Assembly (NCBI GenBank): GCA_015067125.1 | Contig: SVNB01000011.1 | Location: forward strand, 1-22,356 | From: Oscillospiraceae bacterium | GTDB taxonomy: Bacteria > Bacillota > Clostridia > Oscillospirales > Ruminococcaceae | Reading direction: 5' to 3' | DNA: 22,356 bases | Shown: piece after piece, positions 7,759 to 14,745 of the stretch | How the letters are laid out: every line of letters starts with the position of its first letter | Numbering within the stretch: the first letter of the stretch is position 1 | Notes under the pieces: model-generated | Databases searched by the model: none | What the model saw: only the letters and a program-made list of their open reading frames with translations | What the model was told of the DNA's origin: nothing | Position numbers and translations under genes: made by a program

Positions 7759-7790
7759 AAGGGGGATTTTAATCCCCCTTTTATTTTTTT
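7759..7790 (+). terminator. Intrinsic terminator after the two-repeat lipoprotein gene
   Basis: Stem AAGGGGGAT / ATCCCCCTT with loop TTTA, followed by TTATTTTTTT. It separates the strongly expressed lipoprotein gene from apbE, so apbE probably has its own, weaker promoter or depends on read-through. Confidence 0.9.
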
Positions 7791-7943
7791 ATTATGTCAT
7801 CGGGCGAAAAAATGCCACGGCAAAAGGGTTTATTATTTATGTGATATGTGATAAAATATAGCAAAATCCCGATAAGAACGCTTTATAAATAAAACGCTGT
7901 TATCGAAATTTTGAACAAACCGCCAATTTAACAGGAGGAAAAT

Positions 7944-9002
7944 ATGAAAAAAGTAATATCTGTTTTGCTTTCCGTGCTCATGCTCATAAGTTTTTCGGCC
8001 TGTGCTCAAACAGAGCAGGTGCCGGAAAAAACAAGATTTACAAAATCATATATGGATTATTTTGATACCGCTTCCACAATAGTGGGTTATGAAGAAACCC
8101 AGAAAGCCTTTGATGAAAAATGCGCTTTTATCGAAGAACAGCTTAAACATTATCACGAACTTTATGATATTTATCATTGGTACGAAGGCGTTACCAACGT
8201 GTATAATATCAATAAAGAAGCCGGAAAGGCGCCGGTAAAAGTTGATGAAGATATTATCGCGCTTTTTGAATTCTGCCGCGAAATGTACGATCTTACCGGC
8301 GGCAAAACCAATTTTGCCATGGGTACGGTTCTTTCCATCTGGCACGAATACCGTGAAAACGGCAACTATGACTATTTCAGTGCGGAAGTTCCGCCTGTGG
8401 AAATGCTTGAAAAGGCAAATACTCACTGCAATATCAACGATATTATAATAGATAAAGAAAACAGCACCGTTTTCTTTGCGGATCCGGATATGAAAGTGGA
8501 CGTTGGCGCCATCGGCAAAGGCTATGCAACAGAACGCATTGCCCGCGATCTTGAAGAAATGGGCGTTGATAATTATACTCTTAATATAGGCGGAAATATT
8601 CGTACCATTGGCAGCAAGGCGGACGGCAACGGCTGGGTGGCCGGTATTCAGAATCCGGATCTTACCGCCGAAGAAACCTTTTTGCTCAAAGTTTCTTTCA
8701 GTGACCTTGCTCTTGTAACCAGCGGTTCCTATCAGCGCTATTATTATGTGGGCGAAACAAAATACCACCATATCATAGATCCCGAAACGCTTTTTCCCAA
8801 AGATACTTTTGCGGCGGTTTCCATTCTTACGCCGGATTCCGGCGTGGCGGATGCTGTTTCCACCGCCTGCTTTAATCTTTCTTTGGAAGAAGGTATGGCG
8901 CTTATAGAATCCATGGAAAACACAGAAGCCATGTGGGTGGAACCGGACGGTACCATTCATTATTCTTCCGGGTTCGAAAAATTTATTTATAACGAGGAAT
9001 AA
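7944..9002 (+). CDS. apbE: FAD:protein FMN transferase (ApbE family lipoprotein)
   Basis: A 352-residue lipoprotein. The signal peptide ends at S-F-S-A-C20, a slightly non-standard lipobox. The ApbE domain contains the hallmark V-D-V-G-A-I-G-K-G-Y-A (185-195), N-I-G-G-N (214-218) and a C-terminal G-V-A-D-A-V-S-T-A region involved in Mg/FAD binding. The enzyme cleaves FAD and links FMN through phosphate to a Thr in target proteins outside the membrane. Likely targets here are RnfG and RnfD of the divergent operon and perhaps the preceding lipoprotein. The start has AGGAGG six bases upstream. The -10-like GATAAA near 7851 is the only hint of a promoter. Length is normal for the family. Confidence 0.95.
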   Translation: MKKVISVLLSVLMLISFSACAQTEQVPEKTRFTKSYMDYFDTASTIVGYEETQKAFDEKCAFIEEQLKHYHELYDIYHWYEGVTNVYNINKEAGKAPVKVDEDIIALFEFCREMYDLTGGKTNFAMGTVLSIWHEYRENGNYDYFSAEVPPVEMLEKANTHCNINDIIIDKENSTVFFADPDMKVDVGAIGKGYATERIARDLEEMGVDNYTLNIGGNIRTIGSKADGNGWVAGIQNPDLTAEETFLLKVSFSDLALVTSGSYQRYYYVGETKYHHIIDPETLFPKDTFAAVSILTPDSGVADAVSTACFNLSLEEGMALIESMENTEAMWVEPDGTIHYSSGFEKFIYNEE

Positions 9003-9008
9003 ACAAAA

Positions 9009-9045
9009 ATCCCGTGCTCAAATTTTGAGCACGGGATTTTTTTTT
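9009..9045. terminator. Bidirectional terminator between apbE and the XRE gene
   Basis: An 11-bp stem ATCCCGTGCTC / GAGCACGGGAT, extended by A-T pairs around a small AT loop, with a run of nine T on the plus side and ATTTTTGTTT on the minus side. It serves two convergent genes. The arm CCCGTGCTCA is reused in the gdhA terminator. Confidence 0.92.
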
Positions 9046-9048
9046 CGC

Positions 9049-9441
9049 TTATTTTTCCCTGAAGTTTCTTATCGAAAATGAAAGAACGGCAATTGCAAGA
9101 AGGGTTGCGGCATCTTCCCAATATAACTGATCGACCAGGGTAAGAATAATCACCGCTACGCTCATAGCAAGAGGGATTGCTTTGAGCACCATATCAAAGG
9201 TATCCTTCTTTTCGCCGTGTTCAGCCTTTGTGTTGGCGTTTGCCTGCAAAAGCTCGTCCACAGAAACTTCAAGTATCTCCGCAAGCTTCGGAAAGGTGTT
9301 TATGTCCGGGCAGGAAATATCCCTTTCCCATTTGGAAACAGCCTTATCCGTAATGTTAAGCCGGCTTGCAAGTTCCAGTTGAGTCATGCTTTTTGCTTTG
9401 CGAAGCTCCGCAATTTTTTGTCCGAGGGTCTGCTTTTCCAT
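9049..9441 (-). CDS. Membrane-anchored XRE-family transcriptional regulator
   Basis: A 130-residue protein. The N-terminal HTH of the Cro/C1 type covers about residues 7-62, with M-T-Q-L-E-L-A-S-R-L and D-K-A-V-S-K-W-E-R-D. After a short charged linker, two hydrophobic segments (about 87-106 and 110-126) end the protein, so the DNA-binding domain should be tethered to the membrane. The start at 9441 has AGGAGA upstream. The signal sensed is unknown. The gene is divergent from ccdA-tlpA and shares its 5' region with it, so local control of itself or of that thiol redox pair is possible (inference). Confidence 0.88.
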   Translation of the reverse strand: MEKQTLGQKIAELRKAKSMTQLELASRLNITDKAVSKWERDISCPDINTFPKLAEILEVSVDELLQANANTKAEHGEKKDTFDMVLKAIPLAMSVAVIILTLVDQLYWEDAATLLAIAVLSFSIRNFREK

Positions 9442-9467
9442 AAAATCATCTCCTTTTCTTTGATTTT

Positions 9468-9523
9468 ATTATACCGTAAACGCAAAACCAACTCAACCGA
9501 AGGCAGGTTTAGTTTACTGAACC
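9468..9523 (-). promoter_or_regulatory. Promoter of the XRE gene with operator-like palindrome
   Basis: Minus-strand TTGAGT (9496-9491), 17-bp spacer, TATAAT (9473-9468). Just upstream at 9506-9523 lies GGTTTAGTTTACTGAACC, an inverted repeat with 7 of 8 arm bases matching. GTTTAC or its complement GTAAAC occurs at 9476, 9512 and 9528, bracketing the -35. Such placement fits autoregulation by an XRE dimer; the operator role is inference. Confidence 0.5.
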
Positions 9524-9637
9524 AAAAGTTTACCCGCGTTTAAAAAGAAAAATATGTACAAAAAGTTAATTTTTGCGGTAAATCATAGTAATTTGATATG
9601 ATATATGGTAGAATAACCTCGTCAAAGGAGGAATTTT

Positions 9638-10291
9638 ATGCAATACCTGATTACTTTTCTTGAAGGAATAATTTCTTTTATTTCTCCGTGTATGCTTCCC
9701 ATGCTGCCGATATACGTTTCGTACTTTGCGGGCGGCGCGGATAAAAAAGAGAATATTTTAAAAAGGGCAGTTGCTTTTGTGGCCGGATTCACTGCGGTTT
9801 TCAGCCTTCTTGGTGTTTTTGCCGGAACCTTGGGCGCTTTTCTTGCGGAATACAGAACGTTCGTGAACGTAATAACCGGCGCCTTTGTAATAATTTTTGG
9901 CCTTGGATATCTTGAAGTTATAAATCTTTCGTTTTTTAAAGGGATGAAAAACTTTAAAAAGCCGGAAGGCGTTTTTTCCGCGTTCCTTTTTGGGATGATA
10001 TATTCAGTAAGCCTTACGCCCTGCGTGGGTGCTTTTCTTGGTTCTGCGCTGATGCTTGCTTCCGGTTCCGGAACGGCTTTGCAGGGTTTTATTCTGCTTC
10101 TGGTGTATTCCCTTGGCCTTGGTGTGCCGTTTGTTGTTTCTGCGGTTTTGCTGGACCAGCTTGGCGGTGCTTTTGATTTTATAAAGAAACACTATGGTAT
10201 AATCAATAAAATCTGCGGAATTTTTCTGATTGTCGTGGGAATTTCCATGATGTTCGGATTTTTGGACGCGCTGCTTTCTGTTTTTGCGTAA
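9638..10291 (+). CDS. ccdA: CcdA-type thiol-disulfide electron transporter
   Basis: A 217-residue polytopic membrane protein with about six helices. Cys18 in I-S-P-C-M-L-P-M-L-P-I-Y and Cys129 in S-L-T-P-C-V-G sit in the two positions typical of CcdA. The family moves reducing equivalents from cytoplasmic thioredoxin across the membrane to extracytoplasmic thioredoxin-like proteins. The next gene encodes such a partner, 12 bp downstream. AAAGGAGG precedes the ATG by about six bases. A possible promoter is TTGCGG (9573-9578), 18 bp, TATGAT (9597-9602). Because no cytochrome c genes are visible, the pair may serve general extracytoplasmic thiol reduction rather than cytochrome maturation (inference). 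Confidence 0.93.
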   Translation: MQYLITFLEGIISFISPCMLPMLPIYVSYFAGGADKKENILKRAVAFVAGFTAVFSLLGVFAGTLGAFLAEYRTFVNVITGAFVIIFGLGYLEVINLSFFKGMKNFKKPEGVFSAFLFGMIYSVSLTPCVGAFLGSALMLASGSGTALQGFILLLVYSLGLGVPFVVSAVLLDQLGGAFDFIKKHYGIINKICGIFLIVVGISMMFGFLDALLSVFA

Positions 10292-10303
10292 AGGAGGATT
10301 TTT

Positions 10304-10912
10304 ATGAATAAAAAGAAAATCGTTGTTATAGCCGCTGCGGCAGTTCTGCTTTTTGCGGGTGTGTTTTTTGCGTATGATTATCTTTCCAAAGAATACGTTC
10401 CGCCGGCAGAAAATCTTTCTTCACCGCAGACGGAAAACAATGCTTCCGAACCGGAACCTTCGGAGGAAGAGCCTTCTTCCGAAGATGTTGTGATGGCTCC
10501 GGATTTTACCGTTTATGATGCGGAAGGCAATGCGGTAAGTCTTTCTGATTTTTCCGGAAAACCGGTTGTAATTAATTTTTGGGCAACCTGGTGCGGATAC
10601 TGCGTTAAAGAAATGCCCGCATTCGAAAAGGCTTTTGCAGAATACGGCGATGAAGTTGTTTTTATGATTATAAACGTAACCGACGGCCAGCAGGAAACAA
10701 AGGAAGATGCTGTGGAATTTATTGAGGAAAACGGATTTACCTTCCCTGTTTATTATGATACGGATCTTTCCGCAACTTTTGCATACGGCGCGTATTCTCT
10801 GCCGGCAACCGGATTTGTTACCGAAAGCGGCGTTTTTGCCGGCGGCCAGCTGGGCGCTATGAGCGAAGAAACCTTGTTTGAACTTATAGATCAGCTTAAA
10901 GCGCTTGAATAA
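10304..10912 (+). CDS. TlpA/ResA-like membrane-anchored thioredoxin
   Basis: A 202-residue protein with an N-terminal membrane anchor (about 5-26), a Pro/Glu/Ser-rich spacer (32-62) and a thioredoxin-like domain (about 64-202). The active site is W96-C97-G98-Y99-C100, with a probable cis-Pro at Pro167 in S-L-P-A-T-G. The opening A-P-D-F-T-V-Y-D-A-E-G-N and G-K-P-V-V-I-N-F-W-A-T-W are typical of TlpA/ResA/AhpC-TSA relatives. It should work outside the membrane as a disulfide reductase fed by CcdA, the gene just before it. AAGGAGG lies six bases upstream of the ATG. The pair ends at a strong bidirectional terminator, so it is a two-gene operon. Confidence 0.92.
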   Translation: MNKKKIVVIAAAAVLLFAGVFFAYDYLSKEYVPPAENLSSPQTENNASEPEPSEEEPSSEDVVMAPDFTVYDAEGNAVSLSDFSGKPVVINFWATWCGYCVKEMPAFEKAFAEYGDEVVFMIINVTDGQQETKEDAVEFIEENGFTFPVYYDTDLSATFAYGAYSLPATGFVTESGVFAGGQLGAMSEETLFELIDQLKALE

Positions 10913-10950
10913 AAAACGGCAGTCCAAAAAGGACTGCCGTTTTTGTTTTA
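10913..10950. terminator. Bidirectional terminator between tlpA-like and flavin reductase genes
   Basis: A 13-bp stem AAAACGGCAGTCC / GGACTGCCGTTTT with loop AAAAA. It is followed by a T-rich tract on the plus side, and TTTTTTATT follows on the minus side. Confidence 0.92.
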
Positions 10951-10955
10951 TAAAA

Positions 10956-11516
10956 TTATTTAAGTTTGTTTCCGTCAGAAAAAGCATTGCCTACCGCTTC
11001 GCCAAGAACAACGTATTTGTGGTTCGCGGCATCATAGGTGATGGGGCGGAGCTTTGCAACGTCGATTTTTCCTTCTTCGTTAAGAACTTTTTCATCGGCG
11101 CAAACGTTTACAATTTTACCGACCATAAGGTGGCTTTCGGGGTCATAGCTTTTAAGCTCGCATTCAACCGCCATAGAAAGTTCCTCGATAAGCGGAGCGT
11201 TTACAAATTCGGATTTTACCGCGTGGAAGCCCGCTTTTTCAAATTTATCCGGAACCCTGTTGCCGGATTCAACGCCGACGTAGTCGCATTCGACAACATG
11301 GTCGGCATCTGCCATGCTTACGGTAAAAGCGTTTGTTGCAAGCACGTTTTTGGTAGTTTTGTGGTTGGGGCTGATGCACATTGTGATTTCTTCGGAACCG
11401 GAAATTCCTCCCCATGCGGCATTCATTGCGCAGGGAACGCCGTTTTCATCATAAGCCGCAAGAATAAATACGGGCATGGGGTAAACCATGGGTTTCGCTC
11501 CAAAATTTTTTCTCAT
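10956..11516 (-). CDS. Flavin reductase-like (flavoredoxin-type) FMN-binding split-barrel protein
   Basis: A 186-residue cytoplasmic protein. It begins with the family-typical pattern of a PMPVFILAAYDENGVPCAMN segment, followed by A-W-G-G-I-S and I-S-P-N-H-K-T-T-K-N; these match flavin reductase-like proteins (PF01613), which bind FMN non-covalently. Related flavoredoxins pass electrons between reduced pyridine nucleotides or ferredoxin and acceptors in anaerobes. The specific partner is unknown here. GGAGG lies seven bases upstream of the ATG. It starts 24 bp after the stop of the DUF554 gene, so the two are probably one transcription unit, ended by the terminator at 10913-10950. Confidence 0.9.
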   Translation of the reverse strand: MRKNFGAKPMVYPMPVFILAAYDENGVPCAMNAAWGGISGSEEITMCISPNHKTTKNVLATNAFTVSMADADHVVECDYVGVESGNRVPDKFEKAGFHAVKSEFVNAPLIEELSMAVECELKSYDPESHLMVGKIVNVCADEKVLNEEGKIDVAKLRPITYDAANHKYVVLGEAVGNAFSDGNKLK

Positions 11517-11540
11517 ATCTGTTCCTCCAATAAAAATATT

Positions 11541-12266
11541 TTATAATTCAAACGGCAAAAAAGCCGCAGCAACAGCAATAACAATGGCCGGAAGCAGGTT
11601 TGCCACACGGATTTTCTTTTCCCATACAAGGTTTATGCCAACGCAAAAAATAAGAATGGAACCAACTATCGAAAGATTCGCAAGAGCTTCTTTCGTCATA
11701 ATGGGTTTGATAAAGCTTGAAAGCGCGGTGACGCTGCCCTGCAAAACCGCTACGGGAATGGCGGAAAAAGCGCAGCCTTTTCCCCAGGAACAGGTCATCA
11801 CCATTATGATAATAAGGTCCAGAACGGCTTTTGTAACAAGAACGGAAGAATCTCCAAGAATTCCGTCCTGTATGGCGCCCACTATTGCCATGGCGCCGAT
11901 GCATACAGTAAGAGAAGCGGTTACAAAACCTTCCACAAATTTTTTATCCTTTGCGTTTCCGCTTTTTATTTTAAGCCATTCGCCAAAAGATTCGAACCGG
12001 TCTTCGATATTTATAATTTCTCCGATAAGGGAGCCAAGGGCAAGGCTTGCAATAATAAGCATGGTTTTTCCGCTTGCAAGAGAGCCGTTTTCTATTTTCA
12101 TCATGCCTTCCAAAGCGCCGCTTATTCCGATAAAAAGTACGCACACGCCGCAGGATTTGCAAAGGGTATCCTGGTGCCGTTCTTTAAGATTTTTGCCGAA
12201 AAGTACGCCAAGCACGCCGCCGATTATTATGGCGATGACGTTTATGATGGTTCCCGTTCCGGGCAT
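11541..12266 (-). CDS. DUF554 family integral membrane protein
   Basis: A 241-residue hydrophobic protein with about six to seven membrane helices. The N-terminal M-P-G-T-G-T-I-I-N-V-I-A-I-I-I-G-G and the central GSLIGEIINIE and LTVCIGAMAIVGAIQDGI motifs are the signature of DUF554 (YdfK/YqgA family). The function is unknown; a transporter role is often suggested without proof. A GAAGG ribosome site precedes the ATG. Upstream on the minus strand, TTGACA at 12329-12324 is a good -35, but the -10 at the right spacing is poor. The flavin reductase gene follows 24 bp downstream. Confidence 0.9.
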   Translation of the reverse strand: MPGTGTIINVIAIIIGGVLGVLFGKNLKERHQDTLCKSCGVCVLFIGISGALEGMMKIENGSLASGKTMLIIASLALGSLIGEIINIEDRFESFGEWLKIKSGNAKDKKFVEGFVTASLTVCIGAMAIVGAIQDGILGDSSVLVTKAVLDLIIIMVMTCSWGKGCAFSAIPVAVLQGSVTALSSFIKPIMTKEALANLSIVGSILIFCVGINLVWEKKIRVANLLPAIVIAVAAAFLPFEL

Positions 12267-12387
12267 TTTTTCGCCTTCTTTTAAATAATATCCAAACTAT
12301 ATTTTGCATTTTATAGTACCGTTTGTCAATAGACCGTTTAAAAAAGAAACAGGCTTTTAAAAAATCTGAAATTTTTGCAAAAGAAAC

Positions 12388-12416
12388 TTGCAATTTAAAG
12401 CATTAAAGCATATAAT
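12388..12416 (+). promoter_or_regulatory. Promoter of gdhA
   Basis: TTGCAA (12388-12393), 17-bp spacer, TATAAT (12411-12416). The start site would lie near 12423, about 25 bases before the gdhA ATG, which leaves almost no room for a leader regulator. Confidence 0.75.
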
Positions 12417-12447
12417 AGGGTATATTATATTTTCGGGAGGCAAAATT

Positions 12448-13797
12448 ATGGCATTTAAAAGCGAATACCTTGCAAAAGTTTATGAAGATATAGAAAAAAG
12501 AAACCCCGGAGAAAAAGAGTTCCTTCAGGCGGTAAAAGAGGTTTTTGTTTCTCTTGAACCGGTTGTTGAACAGAACCCGAATATCGAAAAATGGGGCATT
12601 ATGGAAAGAATAGCCGAACCGGAACGTTTTATACAGTTCCGCGTTGCGTGGGTTGACGATGCAGGCAAAGTTCAGGTAAACCGCGGTTATCGCGTTCAGT
12701 TCAACTCTGCCATTGGCCCCTATAAAGGCGGAATTCGCCTTCATCCTTCCGTAAACGCTTCCATAATCAAATTCCTTGGCTTTGAACAGGTGTTCAAAAA
12801 CAGCCTTACAAGCCTTCCTATGGGCGGCGGCAAGGGCGGCTGCGATTTTAACCCCATCGGCAAATCCGACCTTGAAATTATGCGTTTCTGCCAAAGCTTT
12901 ATGACGGAGCTTTATCGCCACATCGGCCCGGATACGGACGTTCCGGCCGGCGATATCGGTACCGGCGCAAGAGAAATCGGTTATATGTTCGGCCAGTATA
13001 AACGCATCCGCAACGAATGGACCGGAACCCTTACCGGTAAGGGCCTTACTTACGGCGGTTCCCATGCAAGAACAGAAGCCACCGGTTTTGGCCTTTGCTA
13101 TTTCACCAAAGAAATGCTCGCTTCCAAAGGAGAAAGCTTTGAAGGCAAACGCGTTATTATTTCCGGTTCCGGCAACGTTGGTACATACGCAAACAAAAAA
13201 ACCACCCAGCTTGGCGGCAAGGTTGTGGCGCAAAGCGACGTTTCCGGCTATGTTTATGATGAAAACGGCATAGATTACAAAATCGTGGAAAAAATCTATC
13301 AGCACCGCGGATTTATTTCGGAATATCTTGAATACGTTCCCACCGCAAAATTTGTGGAAGGCCCCAGAAATATGTGGCTTGACGTAAAAGCGGACGTTGT
13401 GCTTCCCTGTGCAACCCAGAACGAAATTGACGAAGAAGCCGCAAAAGCCATTGTTGCAAACGGCGCCATGGCTGTGGCAGAGGGCGCGAATATGCCCAAC
13501 ACTCCCGAAGCTATCAAGGTTTACAAAAACGCGGGAATCCTCTATGCTCCGGGCAAAGCTTCCAACGCCGGCGGCGTAGCAACTTCCGGACTGGAAATGA
13601 CCCAGAACAGCGAACGCCTTAGCTGGACCTTTGAAGAAGTGGACAGCAAGCTTGAAAGCATTATGAAAAACATTTATAAAAGCTGCGTAGATGCCGCCGC
13701 CGAATATGGCTTTGGCTATGACCTGGAAGCAGGCGCAAACATTGCCGGCTTTAAAAAAGTTGCCGAAGCAATGATCGCCCAGGGCGTTGCGTATTAA
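12448..13797 (+). CDS. gdhA: Glutamate dehydrogenase (hexameric, probably NADP-specific)
   Basis: A 449-residue cytoplasmic enzyme interconverting 2-oxoglutarate plus ammonia and glutamate. The start at 12448 has GGGAGG eight bases upstream and gives the usual family length; an in-frame ATG at 12388 lies in the promoter and is rejected. Visible motifs are P-Y-K93-G-G-I-R, the catalytic P-M-G-G-G-K129-G-G, D169 in P-A-G-D-I-G, G-G-S-H-A-R-T-E-A-T-G-F-G and the Rossmann S-G-S-G-N-V-G-T-Y-A. Length and sequence pattern fit the NADP-dependent bacterial class; the cofactor call is inference. It is monocistronic, with its own promoter and terminator. Confidence 0.96.
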   Translation: MAFKSEYLAKVYEDIEKRNPGEKEFLQAVKEVFVSLEPVVEQNPNIEKWGIMERIAEPERFIQFRVAWVDDAGKVQVNRGYRVQFNSAIGPYKGGIRLHPSVNASIIKFLGFEQVFKNSLTSLPMGGGKGGCDFNPIGKSDLEIMRFCQSFMTELYRHIGPDTDVPAGDIGTGAREIGYMFGQYKRIRNEWTGTLTGKGLTYGGSHARTEATGFGLCYFTKEMLASKGESFEGKRVIISGSGNVGTYANKKTTQLGGKVVAQSDVSGYVYDENGIDYKIVEKIYQHRGFISEYLEYVPTAKFVEGPRNMWLDVKADVVLPCATQNEIDEEAAKAIVANGAMAVAEGANMPNTPEAIKVYKNAGILYAPGKASNAGGVATSGLEMTQNSERLSWTFEEVDSKLESIMKNIYKSCVDAAAEYGFGYDLEAGANIAGFKKVAEAMIAQGVAY

Positions 13798-13818
13798 TTA
13801 AACAGTTTGTAAAAAGGC

Positions 13819-13857
13819 GCACCCCGTGCTCATTTGAGCACGGGGTGCTTTTTGTTT
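13819..13857 (+). terminator. Intrinsic terminator of gdhA
   Basis: A 13-bp stem GCACCCCGTGCTC / GAGCACGGGGTGC, loop ATTT, then TTTTTGTTT. The core arm is shared with the apbE terminator at 9009-9045. Confidence 0.93.
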
Positions 13858-13870
13858 GATCCTTTGTACC

Positions 13871-14148
13871 ACCGCAGGGAACAGTCCCGACCGTTCCGCA
13901 AGGCAACCAATTTACTGTAGGGCGGGGGCTTTGCTCCCGCCGCAAACAAGTAACCCGGAGGGCAGCCTTCCTTGTGCAAAGGGAGGTGTCACCGTAGGCA
14001 ACGGAGGGATTGTAATCCTATCCCTTTAAATGCAGCCGGCAATTTATAAAATAATCCCCCAGTCACGCTCTTTTTCTGATGGGCGTGCCAGCCCCCTTTA
14101 GGCAAGGGAGCCTTTTCGGGCGGCCACACAGGGCCGCCCCTACAACGT
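13871..14148. repeat. Cluster of palindromic intergenic repeat units
   Basis: This non-coding stretch contains several GC-rich fold-back units: GGAAC/GTTCC (13878-13897); GGCGGG/CCCGCC (13921-13941); a CCTTCCTTGTGCAAAGGGAGG unit (about 13966-13986); GGATTGTAATCC (14007-14018); a CAGTCACG...CGTGCCAGCCCCC unit (14060-14097) followed by GGCAAGGGAGCC; and GGGCGGCC/GGCCGCCC (14118-14139). I recognise such text as the highly repeated, REP/MITE-like intergenic sequence common in gut Ruminococcaceae-type genomes, from memory only. Short open frames across it have no ribosome sites and are not genes. From 14149 to 14290 I see only AT-rich DNA, including an A/T palindrome at about 14259-14282. Confidence 0.7.
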
Positions 14149-14292
14149 TTCAATAAACACACCTTTAAGCAAAGGCGGCAAATCCGGGCGGATTTTAAAA
14201 TGTTTTGATAAATGGAGAAAAAATATTCTGTTTTCATCTGTACAAAAATAGATTATTGCAAAAAATTTTTCGAAAAAATTTTCTTAAACGGT

Positions 14293-14319
14293 AAAAAACG
14301 GCCCTTTTTGGCCGTTTTT
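14293..14319. terminator. Orphan intrinsic terminator
   Basis: Stem AAAAACGGCC / GGCCGTTTTT around a C and T loop, followed by GTTGG; the stem's own A and T runs make it work in both directions. No gene ends here on either strand: the nearest plus-strand gene ended about 500 bp earlier at its own terminator, and the next gene begins at 14456. Confidence 0.75.
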
Positions 14320-14377
14320 GTTGGAATTAAACAAATTTTTACTGGAAAATTCTGACATTTTTAACGTTCAATAAAAG

Positions 14378-14425
14378 TTGAAAAAATAAATCGATTATTA
14401 TAGTATAGCACTGGAAACGTTTTCG
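14378..14425 (+). promoter_or_regulatory. Promoter with cre-like CcpA site
   Basis: TTGAAA (14378-14383), 17-bp spacer, TAGTAT (14401-14406). Directly after the -10, TGGAAACGTTTTCG (14412-14425) agrees with the catabolite-responsive element pattern TGNAANCGNWNNCW except for the last base, and is nearly palindromic. A site at the start of transcription would repress when CcpA is bound. No direct evidence for CcpA in this organism is available in the window. Confidence 0.5.
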
Positions 14426-14455
14426 AATATGGTTTGAATTTTGGAGGAAGTTTAA

Positions 14456-14680
14456 ATGGAAAGCGGTGGAATATCACCAAGTTATTCGGTTATTTGCAAA
14501 AACAAAAAATTTGTTATAAGCGGAACGGAAGAAACTTCCGGAGAAAAAACCGAAACTGTTCTTTTAACGGATGAAGAAACCGCACGAAAGTTTGCGGAAA
14601 TTCTGAATAAAAACGGTGTTTCGGTTCATCACGCAAAAGACGTTATCCAAGATTTGCTTGCGGCGCAGATGGAGGAATAA
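14456..14680 (+). CDS. Small protein, DUF6514-like
   Basis: A 74-residue soluble, acidic protein with no membrane segment or Cys cluster (a single Cys at residue 13). The order is Y-S-V-I-C near the N terminus, a beta-rich middle, L-L-T-D-E-E-T-A-R-K-F-A-E-I-L-N and then V-H-H-A-K-D-V-I-Q-D-L-L. That ending resembles the V-H-x-x-D-V-V-E-D ending I associate with DUF6514 proteins of Clostridia; the function of that family is unknown and the match is from memory. GGAGG lies eight bases before the ATG. The -35 of the dinB promoter begins just six bases after its stop codon, so dinB can also be read from the promoter of this gene. Confidence 0.6.
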   Translation: MESGGISPSYSVICKNKKFVISGTEETSGEKTETVLLTDEETARKFAEILNKNGVSVHHAKDVIQDLLAAQMEE

Positions 14681-14685
14681 CCCTC

Positions 14686-14714
14686 TTGCCAAACGTATGT
14701 TCTTATTGTATAAT
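14686..14714 (+). promoter_or_regulatory. dinB promoter containing a LexA (DinR) box
   Basis: TTGCCA (14686-14691), 17-bp spacer, TATAAT (14709-14714). Between them at 14690-14703 the minus strand reads AGAACATACGTTTG, which agrees with the Bacillus subtilis LexA/DinR consensus CGAACRNRYGTTYC at 12 of 14 positions. LexA bound there would block RNA polymerase. CGTATGTT (14694-14701) is repeated in inverted form as AACATACG at 14718-14725, just after the -10, a possible second half-site. Confidence 0.75.
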
Positions 14715-14745
14715 AAAAACATACGATGCAAAGGGGCGTGGTTTT

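Noticed and set aside
13751..14237. Minus-strand small frames after gdhA
   Set aside because: They lie in palindromic repeat DNA and lack ribosome sites or family motifs.
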